Of a stretch of DNA of 47,584 nt, positions 40,155 to 47,428 are shown piece by piece. The DNA comes from Methylophaga sp. (GTDB lineage: Bacteria > Pseudomonadota > Gammaproteobacteria > Nitrosococcales > Methylophagaceae): the NCBI GenBank assembly GCA_002733505.1, contig NVVW01000015.1, forward strand, positions 12,636 through 60,219, read 5' to 3'. The notes beneath the pieces are model-generated. The model was given only the letters and a program-made list of their open reading frames with translations. It had not been told where the DNA came from and made no database searches. Each line of letters begins with the position of its first letter. Positions within the stretch are counted from its first letter, which is position 1. The translations under genes and the position numbers were made by a program.

Positions 40155-40222
40155 TATGTTTATTTTTTGCTAAGAAAAACCAGAGTATAGCAAAAAAAAC
40201 AATAGATTAGCGTGCCAATATC

Positions 40223-40262
40223 ATCAAAAATGAAGAAGTACTTAGCAACTTAGTAATTCATA
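40223..40262. repeat. Dispersed 40-bp repeat, copy 1
   Basis: This stretch (ATCAAAAATGAAGAAGTACT and 20 further bases) recurs at 45164-45204 with a few changes. Both copies lie close to a MITE end and in a gene-free gap. It may be part of a larger decayed element. It does not encode a visible protein domain. Confidence 0.7.
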
Positions 40263-40327
40263 GCTAGCATGAACATAGAATATTCCTAATTAAAAGAGCT
40301 ACATGATTCATTCTTCCGTCACTCTTG

Positions 40328-40360
40328 CTGAAACCTGTATCTTTAAGTATTTTGGGTATA
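40328..40360. mobile_element. MITE terminal arm abutting an IS110 remnant
   Basis: A single arm (CTGAAACCTGTATCTTTAAG...GGGTATA) matches the right arm of the elements at 1-90 and 31973-32004. No left arm was found in 40155-40327, so the element is partial or decayed. Its outer end coincides with the point where the IS110-type reading frame at 40343-40432 stops being transposase-like. Confidence 0.7.
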
Positions 40361-40432
40361 AATATCATGTTGATGTTTGCCGGTATCGACACCGATATTA
40401 ATTTCAATCGAGGCTTTGTTTATAGTGGTCAT
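40343..40432 (-). pseudogene. IS110-family transposase, N-terminal fragment
   Basis: A 29-codon frame starting with ATG at 40432 reads MTTINKASIEINIGVDTGKH and continues QHDIY before running into the MITE arm and a stop. IxxGVDTGK with a following DIY is the first catalytic-Asp motif of IS110-family DEDD transposases, which are normally 300-400 residues. Over 90 percent of the gene is missing, so it is dead. The MITE end begins within the last codons, suggesting that insertion or a deletion between repeats truncated it. Confidence 0.72.
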
Positions 40433-40620
40433 AAGCTAATTCTACCTTGCAAATACGAGCTCGGGCTCTGTTGACTATTCGAATTTTAATGCTGGAGTCT
40501 TTTCTCGTGTTCGCACTTGTTATCGGTCTCTCAATTGAGGAGCCTTGCATCCATCGAACTACGGAAAAAGAAGGTTTTGGTTGCAGCCAAAACATGGGGC
40601 TCACTTTACCCGAAAACAGG
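40433..40620 (-). mobile_element. Probable IS110 left-end non-coding region (bridge-RNA region remnant)
   Basis: The ~190 bases upstream of the transposase fragment carry no gene of their own apart from a meaningless 66-codon frame. In IS110 elements this position, 5' of the transposase, is the non-coding end that is transcribed into the structured bridge RNA. An inverted repeat-like stretch occurs near 40547-40610. The outer boundary is set by eye near 40620. Only context supports the RNA assignment. Confidence 0.4.
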
Positions 40621-40674
40621 GGTTATTATCCATACAAGCATACACGCGGACTGCCAACAGATAGAAATAGTAGT

Positions 40675-40714
40675 AAGCATAAAATGAAATGTTATAACAT
40701 TGCATTTTATGCTT
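40675..40714. promoter_or_regulatory. 40-bp palindrome resembling a Zur operator
   Basis: The centre AATGTTATAACATT (40688-40701) is a perfect palindrome. After one mismatched pair (A40687/G40702) it is extended by AAGCATAAAATG (40675-40686) and its exact complement CATTTTATGCTT (40703-40714). GAAATGTTATA is the known gammaproteobacterial Zur half-site. It lies 129 bases before the merC-like gene that heads the zinc operon, which includes a zur-like gene, so autorepression by zinc-loaded Zur is the natural reading. The full stem could also form an RNA hairpin. Confidence 0.72.
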
Positions 40715-40842
40715 TTGTATGCTATTGTTTTAAATTTATTTGTTCTTCGGCGTTTTGTGTGGATTTATTTTAACGGTAAATAAGCTTGCAGCAATCCCAC
40801 TCAATACATCGAGCAGCCACTTTATTTCACAAGGAGACAACA

Positions 40843-41298
40843 ATGTTTAGGCCTGCTCTGAAAAACAAAGATAGTTGGGGTGTTTTGTTCTCAGGCTTAT
40901 GTTTGCTGCCTTGTTTGGCAGCACCTTTTTTTCTAACGGGTGCTGCAATGGGAGGTTTTGGACTATTCATGACATCTCAAAATATGCATCAGCTTATGAT
41001 AATGCCCGTTATTATTATCAGTCTGTTTAGCTTTTCGATTGCCTACAAAAAACATCGCCATTTTCTGCCAGGCTTGCTAGCAGTCTTTGCTGTGGTCGGC
41101 TTGATCATTGCGGTTACTTATTTAAGTCATGGTGATTTTCAAGCAATCAGCGGCTATAATTTTATTCAACCTTATCATAGTTATGGCTATAGTCTTGACT
41201 CGCACACTATTATGACACTCATTAGTTCAAGCGTATTAATCTTTGCCCATATCTGGAACTGGCGTTTAAGAAAAACCTATCTGAGGAACAACGGATGA
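40843..41298 (+). CDS. MerC-domain membrane protein
   Basis: A 151-residue inner-membrane protein with four hydrophobic segments. SGLCLLPCLAAPFFLTGAA carries a Cys pair (Cys-x3-Cys) in the first span, as in MerC-family metal carriers. Histidines are placed between spans (KKHRHFLPG, FIQPYHSYG, LDSHTI). I chose the ATG at 40843 with AAGGAGA upstream; an ATG at 40786 would add 19 poorly conserved residues. It is the first gene of the zinc operon and overlaps the zur-like gene by four bases. MerC-like proteins accompany Zur genes in several gammaproteobacteria, so zinc or another soft metal is the likely cargo rather than mercury. Confidence 0.75.
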   Translation: MFRPALKNKDSWGVLFSGLCLLPCLAAPFFLTGAAMGGFGLFMTSQNMHQLMIMPVIIISLFSFSIAYKKHRHFLPGLLAVFAVVGLIIAVTYLSHGDFQAISGYNFIQPYHSYGYSLDSHTIMTLISSSVLIFAHIWNWRLRKTYLRNNG

Positions 41299-41756
41299 GC
41301 AATAAAAATAGACAACAAGCTTTGCAATTGGTAAAACAATTATGTCAGCAACGTGGGTTAAAATTGACAACAAAACGTAGCAATATATTGCAACTGATGC
41401 TGACAGAAAAAAAAGGCTTATCTACCTATGATATCGTTGATAGTTATCTTGCTCAATACCATCAAAAAATATCGCCCGTTTCGGTCTATCGAATGCTGGG
41501 TTTTTTAATTGTAGAAAAGTTGGTACATAAGATATCCAGTAATAGTCAATATATAGTCTGTTCGCATATCACCTGTAGTCATAGTCACCAGATGCCATTG
41601 TTTTTGATTTGCAATAATTGCAATCAAGTAGAAGAGGTGGACGCTGCTAATGAACTGCCAGCTGCGTTGGAAAAAAACATTGTATCCACCGGTTTTCAAT
41701 TACAGAATAAGGCATTAGAACTGCATGGTATCTGCCAGATCTGTAAAAACATTTAA
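41295..41756 (+). CDS. zur: Fur-family zinc uptake regulator (Zur-like)
   Basis: A 153-residue DNA-binding repressor. A winged helix occupies about 10-85 (LKLTTKRSNILQLMLTEKKG, then VSVYRMLGFLIVEKLVHKI). The metal part holds two Cys-x2-Cys pairs, CNNC near 109-112 and CQIC near 147-150, forming the structural zinc site, plus a Cys/His cluster CSHITCSHSH at about 90-99 for the sensory site. The last cluster is richer in Cys and His than in most Zur proteins. It overlaps the merC-like gene by four bases and sits upstream of a zinc ABC cluster, which fits Zur more than Fur. Confidence 0.85.
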   Translation: MSNKNRQQALQLVKQLCQQRGLKLTTKRSNILQLMLTEKKGLSTYDIVDSYLAQYHQKISPVSVYRMLGFLIVEKLVHKISSNSQYIVCSHITCSHSHQMPLFLICNNCNQVEEVDAANELPAALEKNIVSTGFQLQNKALELHGICQICKNI

Positions 41757-41768
41757 TTCCTCCCCCCT

Positions 41769-41796
41769 TCGTTCCCACGCTGGAGCGTGGGAACGA
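41769..41796. repeat. Perfect 13-bp-arm palindrome (dispersed intergenic repeat)
   Basis: TCGTTCCCACGCT and AGCGTGGGAACGA flank a two-base centre. I recall this GTTCCCACGC...GCGTGGGAAC palindrome as a common intergenic repeat in gammaproteobacteria such as methanotrophs and sulfur oxidisers; that is memory, not a search. It lies 12 bases after the zur-like stop and 29 bases ahead of the zrgA-like gene. As RNA it would form a strong hairpin that could dampen read-through or protect an mRNA end. No T run follows. Confidence 0.85.
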
Positions 41797-41825
41797 GAAT
41801 TTAATTTAAATATAGAGGAAATGAA

Positions 41826-42419
41826 ATGACGGAAAAAAAACTATTAATAGCTCTGCTTGGCGTGAGTGCAGTTGCTACCATCCAGGCGGAAAGCGCTCAT
41901 CAGCACGGTGTGGCGAACTTAAATATCGCCATCTCAAAACAGAATCTAGTGATTGAATTGCATACCCCTGCGGATAATATTTTAGGGTTTGAATTTATGC
42001 CCAAGACAGACCGGCAAAAACAGAAGTTAAGTGATTCCCTCTCTTTACTAAAACAGCCTGATTCCTTATTTGAGATACCAAAGCAAGCACAATGTAATTT
42101 AAAACAAACAAAAATTGATAATCCATTTGCGCCTGAAAAGACCCATGAAACCGAGCACAAAAAACATGACTCGCTTGATAGCAGTGATGAATATAAACAT
42201 GATTCACATGACAATAAGGAGCATGAAACACACACAGATTTTGAAATCCAATATAGCTACCATTGCCAACAACCAGAGCGCCTAACCGATTTAGCAACAA
42301 ACGGTTTGTTTAAGCACTTTCCTAATTTTGTCACTTTAAAAGTACAATGGGCGAATGACAGTCAACAATCTGCAACAACTCTGACCAAACAAGCCACTAC
42401 TGTCAGCTTCAATCCATGA
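41826..42419 (+). CDS. zrgA: DUF2796 periplasmic zinc-binding protein (ZrgA-like)
   Basis: A 197-residue exported protein. A signal peptide (about 1-20, ending IQAES) precedes the DUF2796 start HQHGVANLNIAISKQNLVIE. A His/Asp/Glu-rich loop at about 100-135 (HETEHKKHDS, EYKHDSHDNKEHETHTD) is a clear metal-chelating segment. The C-terminal half carries YSYHCQQPERL. In Vibrio the ZrgA protein of this family binds zinc in the periplasm for the Zrg uptake system. Here it overlaps the ABC ATPase gene by four bases, and the ATPase, permease and DUF3299 genes follow in the same order as a Zrg-type cluster. Confidence 0.85.
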   Translation: MTEKKLLIALLGVSAVATIQAESAHQHGVANLNIAISKQNLVIELHTPADNILGFEFMPKTDRQKQKLSDSLSLLKQPDSLFEIPKQAQCNLKQTKIDNPFAPEKTHETEHKKHDSLDSSDEYKHDSHDNKEHETHTDFEIQYSYHCQQPERLTDLATNGLFKHFPNFVTLKVQWANDSQQSATTLTKQATTVSFNP

Positions 42420-43117
42420 CAGCAGCCGTTATCCAGTTTAGCAATGTTCGCTTTCGTTATAGCGAACAAGGTCAAGATGTTTTAGATATTACTGATTTGC
42501 AGGTGCATCAAGGCGAGCATCTGTTTATTCAAGGCGCGAGCGGTAGTGGTAAAACCACCTTGCTTAATATAATGACGGGAATCAACCAACCCTATGCTGG
42601 CAAGATACAGGTATTGGGCAAGGCGCTACAAAATCTGTCCGCGATAGAATCCGACCGGTTTAGGGTCGATAATTTAGGCATTATTTTTCAGCAATTTAAT
42701 TTACTACCCTATTTATCCTTATTGGAAAATGTGCAATTACCCTGCTGGTTTTCTGCTAAACGTCGCGCCCAAGCGGGTAATAGCAAACAAGCGGCAGCTG
42801 AGCTATTGCAACAATTACACATCCCCAAATCAATGTTTGATAAACCCGTTAATGCCTTGAGTATGGGACAACAACAACGGGTAGCGGTGGCACGTGCCTT
42901 GATTGGCAAGCCAGAGATTATTATTGCCGATGAACCCACCTCAGCACTGGACAGCGATAACCGTAAGCGTTTTTTGGATCTATTGTTTTCACAGACAGAC
43001 AAGCAAAATAGCACGCTGGTATTTGTCAGCCATGATAGCCAGATTGCACCCTATTTTTCACGCACTATAGATTTGTCAGAAATTAATAGTGCAATCGACA
43101 CTGAATACAACGCATGA
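42416..43117 (+). CDS. ABC transporter ATPase (LolD/MacB class) of the zinc cluster
   Basis: A 233-residue nucleotide-binding subunit. Walker A GASGSGKTT is near 39-47, the Q-loop FQQFNLLPYLSLLENVQLP near 92-110, the signature SMGQQQR near 155-161, and Walker [13 protein letters not shown] near 175-186. The ...FNLLPYLS... loop is typical of FtsX-type (mechanotransmission) ABC systems rather than classic importers. It overlaps both neighbours by four bases. With the FtsX-like permease downstream it forms the Zrg-type ABC unit. Confidence 0.95.
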   Translation: MTAAVIQFSNVRFRYSEQGQDVLDITDLQVHQGEHLFIQGASGSGKTTLLNIMTGINQPYAGKIQVLGKALQNLSAIESDRFRVDNLGIIFQQFNLLPYLSLLENVQLPCWFSAKRRAQAGNSKQAAAELLQQLHIPKSMFDKPVNALSMGQQQRVAVARALIGKPEIIIADEPTSALDSDNRKRFLDLLFSQTDKQNSTLVFVSHDSQIAPYFSRTIDLSEINSAIDTEYNA

Positions 43118-44370
43118 AATTATTAAAAATAGCGCTAAAAAGTGCCTGTAATCGTAAAGTCAGTTTATCTTTGACCATGTTTTCTATTGCCATCAGTATT
43201 GTTTTGTTATTAGGCGTAGATACGATTCGCAAACAGGCAAAAAATAATTTTATTAATACCATTTCACAAACTGATTTAATTGTAGGTGCGCGTACCAGTC
43301 CGATAAACCTATTGCTATACAGCATTTTTCATATAGGCAACGCCACCAATAATGTTTCTTATGCAAGCTACAAACAGATTGCAGCCTTAAAACAAGTCAA
43401 ATGGTCGGTGCCGATTTCATTAGGTGATTCACATCGTGGTTTTCGTGTGATGGGAACCAATAGCGATTATTTTCGTTATTATCGCCATAGCAATACGCAA
43501 AGTTTACACTTTCAGCAAGGGGTAGAGTTTAGCGATGTGTATGATGCCGTCGTCGGTTTCGATGTGGCGCAGTCGCTTAATTATCAACTCAATACTCAAA
43601 TAGTTTTAAACCATGGCATTGTCGCGACTAAATATAGCGAACACGATGATAAACCTTTTCGTATTGTCGGTATTTTGAAAAAAACCAACACACCTGTTGA
43701 TCGCACGGTGCTGGTTTCTTTGCAAGGCATAGAAGCTATTCACGTTGACTGGCAATCGGGCAAACGCTCAGCACTGAAAATATCCGCTAAAAAAGCACGT
43801 CAAATGGGATTAGAGCCTAAAAGCATTACTGCCTTTATGCTGGGTGTAGAAAGCAAGATTACTCTTTTTAGCCTGCAACGAAAAATAAACAATCACCCCA
43901 ATGAACCCTTGCAAGCGATTATGCCAGGCTCGACCTTGGCCTCTTTATGGCAAACAATGGGACAATTTGAGAAGGTGTTAATGGCAGTTTCAGTCTTGGT
44001 GTTATTTACCGGCTTAATGGGATTACTCACCGCCTTGCTCACCACGCTGAATGAACGTCGTCGAGAAATGGCAGTACTTCGGGCAGTGGGCGCACACGCT
44101 TATCATATAATTGTGTTGTTTGTGTTAGAGGCTATTTTGGTAGTAATGGGTGGATTTTTATTCGGTATAGCTATGTTGTATGCAATGCAAGCAATTATGC
44201 AACCTATCCTTGCAGACAGCTATGGCATATTCTTGAGTTTAAAGATGCTCGATGGTGAGCAAATAATCATCCTACTGGTCGCCTTATTGCTTGCGATCAT
44301 ATTAAGCCTGATCCCAGGGCTTATTGCTTATAAACGCTCTTTGCAAGACGGACTAATGGTGAAAATATAA
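43114..44370 (+). CDS. FtsX-like ABC permease of the zinc cluster
   Basis: A 418-residue membrane protein with the FtsX/MacB layout: one N-terminal span (about 18-36), a large periplasmic domain (about 40-285), then three C-terminal spans (about 290-315, 340-362, 385-405). The cytoplasmic coupling motif NERRREMAVLRAVGAH is clear. SISQTDLIVGARTSPINLLL near the start of the periplasmic part is a hallmark of this permease group. It works with the preceding ATPase, and with ZrgA-like and DUF3299 proteins, probably in moving or releasing zinc in the periplasm. It is followed after three bases by the DUF3299 gene. Confidence 0.93.
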   Translation: MKLLKIALKSACNRKVSLSLTMFSIAISIVLLLGVDTIRKQAKNNFINTISQTDLIVGARTSPINLLLYSIFHIGNATNNVSYASYKQIAALKQVKWSVPISLGDSHRGFRVMGTNSDYFRYYRHSNTQSLHFQQGVEFSDVYDAVVGFDVAQSLNYQLNTQIVLNHGIVATKYSEHDDKPFRIVGILKKTNTPVDRTVLVSLQGIEAIHVDWQSGKRSALKISAKKARQMGLEPKSITAFMLGVESKITLFSLQRKINNHPNEPLQAIMPGSTLASLWQTMGQFEKVLMAVSVLVLFTGLMGLLTALLTTLNERRREMAVLRAVGAHAYHIIVLFVLEAILVVMGGFLFGIAMLYAMQAIMQPILADSYGIFLSLKMLDGEQIIILLVALLLAIILSLIPGLIAYKRSLQDGLMVKI

Positions 44371-44373
44371 TCT

Positions 44374-44976
44374 ATGTTTATACTAAAAATCTCCCGCCTG
44401 TTTCTTTTATTAATGATGGTTTTAGTATCTGGCTGTAGCGACACTGATGACAACAAAGATAATTTAAATGAAAACAGTCTCACTAAAGAAGAAGTAGAAT
44501 TTGAAGCACCTACAGAAATAAAATGGGATGATCTAGTAGCAGAAGACTATCAGCCAGAAAAAATAATTGCCAAATACCAAAAACAAATTGATAAGTATGA
44601 TGCCGAAGACTACAGCCCTGAAGCTGAAGCTTTTTATAACAAAATTAATGCCGAGTTAAACAATGCCCCAGTCAATGAAACTATCCATAACCAACAAATT
44701 AAACTGCCGGGCTTTATTGCCCCATTGACTCAAGATAATGGTGTAATTACTGAGTTTTTGTTAGTGCCTTATTTTGGTGCTTGTATTCATGTACCGCCGC
44801 CACCCATTAATCAAACCGTATTGATTAAGGTGGCAAAGAATAATGGAATAAAAATAGACGATTCTTTTGGTGCTTTTTGGATTTCTGGACAAATTCGTAT
44901 TGATAATAAAAAAACGGATATTGGCGAGGCTGGTTATCGTATTGAAAATGCTGTTATTGAAGTTTATGACGAGTAA
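44374..44976 (+). CDS. DUF3299 lipoprotein of the zinc cluster
   Basis: A 200-residue predicted lipoprotein. Lipobox VSGC (Cys near residue 22) follows a Leu/Met-rich signal. A ~90-residue Asp/Glu-rich linker leads to the DUF3299 domain (about 105-198): LPGFIAPLTQDNGVITEFLL, then PYFGACIHVPPPPINQTV with its single conserved Cys and His. DUF3299 proteins end Zrg-type zinc operons; a zinc chaperone role is likely but unproven. It starts three bases after the permease stop. Four bases after its stop a MITE remnant begins, so the operon's 3' end has been disturbed. Confidence 0.88.
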   Translation: MFILKISRLFLLLMMVLVSGCSDTDDNKDNLNENSLTKEEVEFEAPTEIKWDDLVAEDYQPEKIIAKYQKQIDKYDAEDYSPEAEAFYNKINAELNNAPVNETIHNQQIKLPGFIAPLTQDNGVITEFLLVPYFGACIHVPPPPINQTVLIKVAKNNGIKIDDSFGAFWISGQIRIDNKKTDIGEAGYRIENAVIEVYDE

Positions 44977-44980
44977 AGGC

Positions 44981-45128
44981 GCTAACAAGTTACATCCATG
45001 TAACGATGCGTTTTTTGCATACCGTTCATCCATGGACATAAATGGCTAGCCCTTATCAAGCATTGTAAAGCAGCACTGGTTTTCTAGCTTTTGGTCTAAA
45101 ATTTACAGATTGAATGATTACGGGTATA
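44981..45128. mobile_element. MITE-like element remnant, chimeric form
   Basis: The left part (about 44981-45040, AAGTTACATCCATGTAACG...) matches the internal module of the element at 31642-32004. The middle (GGCTAGCCCTTATCAAGC) is the shared core. The right end (GTCTAAAATTTACAGATTGA...GGGTATA) is the left arm of the 14822-14984 element in inverted orientation. The left terminal arm is missing. So this copy combines parts known from two different arm types. Confidence 0.8.
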
Positions 45129-45163
45129 TATAGTTTTTTGGTGTGCGGTGCTCTTCTTAAGTT

Positions 45164-45204
45164 ATCAAAAATGAAGAAGTACTTGGCAATTTTGTTAATT
45201 CATA
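45164..45204. repeat. Dispersed 40-bp repeat, copy 2
   Basis: This copy matches 40223-40262 with several substitutions and one extra base. It lies 36 bases beyond the MITE end, in the leuA upstream gap of 431 bases. Confidence 0.65.
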
Positions 45205-45218
45205 TTAAAATTACGCAC

Positions 45219-45320
45219 ATGGACACAAAACAAACAACTTTATTTCAGATGGCTGGCATCGCTCAGCACAATAATGTTGCGTCTGATCTTTGTTCATTAT
45301 TCCTGCTACGACTGCCTTAG
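45219..45320 (+). CDS. Possible leucine leader peptide
   Basis: A 33-codon frame ends SDLCSLFLLRLP, with five leucine codons (CTT, TTA, CTG, CTA, CTG) among the last ten residues. It stops 87 bases before leuA and is followed by a hairpin at 45342-45361. This is the layout of a leu attenuator. Against it: no ribosome site precedes the ATG, and no terminator-type T run follows the hairpin. It may simply be a chance frame. Confidence 0.25.
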   Translation: MDTKQTTLFQMAGIAQHNNVASDLCSLFLLRLP

Positions 45321-45341
45321 GGCATACAGACAAGCATCATA

Positions 45342-45361
45342 TATCGGCTTTAATGCCGATA
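45342..45361 (+). promoter_or_regulatory. Hairpin in the leuA leader
   Basis: TATCGGC (45342-45348) and GCCGATA (45355-45361) form a perfect 7-bp stem with a TTTAAT loop. It lies 46 bases ahead of leuA. It could be part of an attenuator with the possible leader peptide, or a simple leader hairpin. TATAGT at about 45371-45376 could be a -10. Confidence 0.4.
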
Positions 45362-45407
45362 CCCCCTAGGTATAGTTTAAAAAAGTCTGCAATATGGAGC
45401 AGGAACA

Positions 45408-46943
45408 ATGAGTGATAAATTAATAATTTTTGATACCACCTTGAGAGACGGCGAGCAGAGCCCCGGCGCATCGATGACCAAGGATGAAAAAGTGCGCATT
45501 GCAAAATCATTAGAGCGGATGCGTGTTGATATTATCGAGGCGGGCTTTCCGATTGCCAGTGTTGGTGATTTTGAAGCGGTGCAAGCCGTTGCCAATGTGA
45601 TAACAGAAAGTCGTGTATGCGCGCTAGCGCGTGCACTTGATAATGATATTGATCGCGCCGGTGAAGCGTTAAAAGGCGCTAATGCCTCGCGCATTCATAC
45701 TTTTATCGCCACCTCGCCGATTCATATGGAAATGAAACTTCGTATGAGCCCTGATCAGGTTGTTGAAAATGCAGTGAAGGCAGTGAAACGGGCGCGTCGT
45801 TATACTGATGATGTTGAGTTTTCACCAGAAGACGCGGGGCGTAGTGAGACTGATTTCTTATGCCGAATATTAGAGGCAGTAATTGATGCCGGTGCGACTA
45901 CATTAAATATTCCCGATACGGTGGGTTATAACTTACCACATCAGTTTGGTCAGCTAATTTATAATTTACGAGAGCGGATCCCTAATTCAGATAAGGCTAT
46001 CTTTTCTGTGCATTGTCATAATGATTTAGGTTTGGCTGTTGCTAACTCATTATCAGCGGTATTAAATGGCGCACGCCAAGTTGAGTGCACTATTAATGGC
46101 TTGGGGGAGCGTGCGGGCAATGCGGCACTAGAAGAAATTGTGATGGCGGTGCACACTCGTCAAGATATATTTAGTTGTGATACCAATATTGATACCACGC
46201 AGATCTTGGCTGCCTCGCGCTTAGTATCAGGTATTACTGGTTTTGTAGTGCAACCTAATAAAGCCATTGTCGGCGCAAATGCCTTTGCTCATGAATCGGG
46301 CATACACCAAGATGGTGTATTAAAAAACCGTGAGACTTACGAAATAATGCGTGCCGAAGATGTCGGCTGGAACACCAATCGCATGGTGTTAGGTAAGCAT
46401 TCTGGTCGCAATGCATTCCGCACTCGTTTGGAAGAAATAGGCATCAAATTTGAATCTGAAACAGATTTAAATGTAGCCTTTCGTCGCTTTAAAGAATTAG
46501 CAGATAAAAAGCATGAAATTTTTGATGAAGATTTGCAAGCTTTGGTTAGCGATACTGTTGCTCTAGTGGCAAATGAACGTGTGCGTTTAATTTCATTAAA
46601 AGTATGCAGTGAAACCGGTGAAACACCTGTTGCTTCGGTTACATTGTCTATTGATGATGAAGAAAAACAAGTTGAAACGGCTGGCAGTGGCCCTGTTGAT
46701 GCGACGTTACGTGCTATTGAAGAGTTGGTTCAGAGTAAGACTGAATTACAACTTTATTCAGTGAATAATATTACCCGTGGCACAGATTCGCAAGGTGAAG
46801 TAAACGTGCGTCTTGAAAAAGGTGGCCGTATTGTCAGTGGGCAAGGTGCTGATACCGATATAGTTATTGCCTCCGCAAAGGCGTATATCAATGCACTTAA
46901 CAAGATCTTAGTGCCTGTTGATCGCGCTCACCCCCAAGTTTAA
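45408..46943 (+). CDS. leuA: 2-isopropylmalate synthase
   Basis: A 511-residue enzyme that condenses acetyl-CoA with 2-ketoisovalerate, the first committed step of leucine synthesis. The metal and substrate site [15 protein letters not shown] is near residue 8, and [16 protein letters not shown] near 200 supplies the metal histidines. [20 protein letters not shown] near 290 is the family signature. The C-terminal ~130 residues form the leucine-sensing domain, so feedback inhibition is expected. The next gene starts five bases after the stop. No leuBCD genes are in the window. Confidence 0.98.
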   Translation: MSDKLIIFDTTLRDGEQSPGASMTKDEKVRIAKSLERMRVDIIEAGFPIASVGDFEAVQAVANVITESRVCALARALDNDIDRAGEALKGANASRIHTFIATSPIHMEMKLRMSPDQVVENAVKAVKRARRYTDDVEFSPEDAGRSETDFLCRILEAVIDAGATTLNIPDTVGYNLPHQFGQLIYNLRERIPNSDKAIFSVHCHNDLGLAVANSLSAVLNGARQVECTINGLGERAGNAALEEIVMAVHTRQDIFSCDTNIDTTQILAASRLVSGITGFVVQPNKAIVGANAFAHESGIHQDGVLKNRETYEIMRAEDVGWNTNRMVLGKHSGRNAFRTRLEEIGIKFESETDLNVAFRRFKELADKKHEIFDEDLQALVSDTVALVANERVRLISLKVCSETGETPVASVTLSIDDEEKQVETAGSGPVDATLRAIEELVQSKTELQLYSVNNITRGTDSQGEVNVRLEKGGRIVSGQGADTDIVIASAKAYINALNKILVPVDRAHPQV

Positions 46944-46948
46944 TCGAA

Positions 46949-47428
46949 ATGGAGTTAACGCCTAGCCAGTTATCCTCATTAAATGAAATGGCGATCCCTG
47001 TCTGGGTGTTACGCACTGAAAATACAGAACCACAAACTGGCGATAACAATGAACAGTTACAATGCAGTGATTGTTTTATATTACTTGAATCAGCTAGCAT
47101 TGTTCAGCAACAGCAACGTTTATTACAAGCCATGTTATTTGCAATAGGCTTAAATACTGAGCAGTATGCCATCATAACTTCAGATCAATTGCCTCAACTA
47201 CAAAGTTTGCCCGCAATGCGGCAGAAAGTATTATTGGTGTTAGGCGAAAGTTTTGCTCAATCGCTATGGGGTAAATCGCTGATACGTGGGCAGAGCCACC
47301 AAACACTTGATACGTCAATTTCAACGGTTGTAAGCTTTAGTTTAGAGGCGCTATTAACGTCTCCTAAAAATAAAGCATTAGCTTGGCAAGACTTACAATC
47401 AGTAAAAAAAATACTTGATGCAAGTTAG
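46949..47428 (+). CDS. holD: DNA polymerase III psi subunit-like protein
   Basis: A 159-residue soluble protein. The N-terminus QLSSLNEMAIPVWVLR parallels the HolD start that binds chi/tau. A central LLQAMLFAIGLNTEQYAIIT aligns in pattern with the psi core, and SFSLEALLTSPKNKALAWQDL with the HolD end. Sequence identity to Escherichia coli psi looks low, as is usual. The strongest support is position: it overlaps rimI by 11 bases, as holD precedes rimI in enterics. HolD links the clamp loader to SSB. An unrelated protein in the same slot remains possible. Confidence 0.68.
   Translation: MELTPSQLSSLNEMAIPVWVLRTENTEPQTGDNNEQLQCSDCFILLESASIVQQQQRLLQAMLFAIGLNTEQYAIITSDQLPQLQSLPAMRQKVLLVLGESFAQSLWGKSLIRGQSHQTLDTSISTVVSFSLEALLTSPKNKALAWQDLQSVKKILDAS

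Noticed and set aside
40404..40604. A 66-residue minus-strand gene
   Set aside because: It overlaps the IS110 start region out of frame, has no recognisable domain, and lies where IS110 elements are non-coding.
40447..40773. A 108-residue plus-strand gene
   Set aside because: It spans the IS110 remnant and the Zur-like palindrome, and its composition is not protein-like.
45114..45218. Upstream extension of the possible leu leader frame
   Set aside because: It runs through a MITE end and the dispersed repeat, so coding is unlikely.
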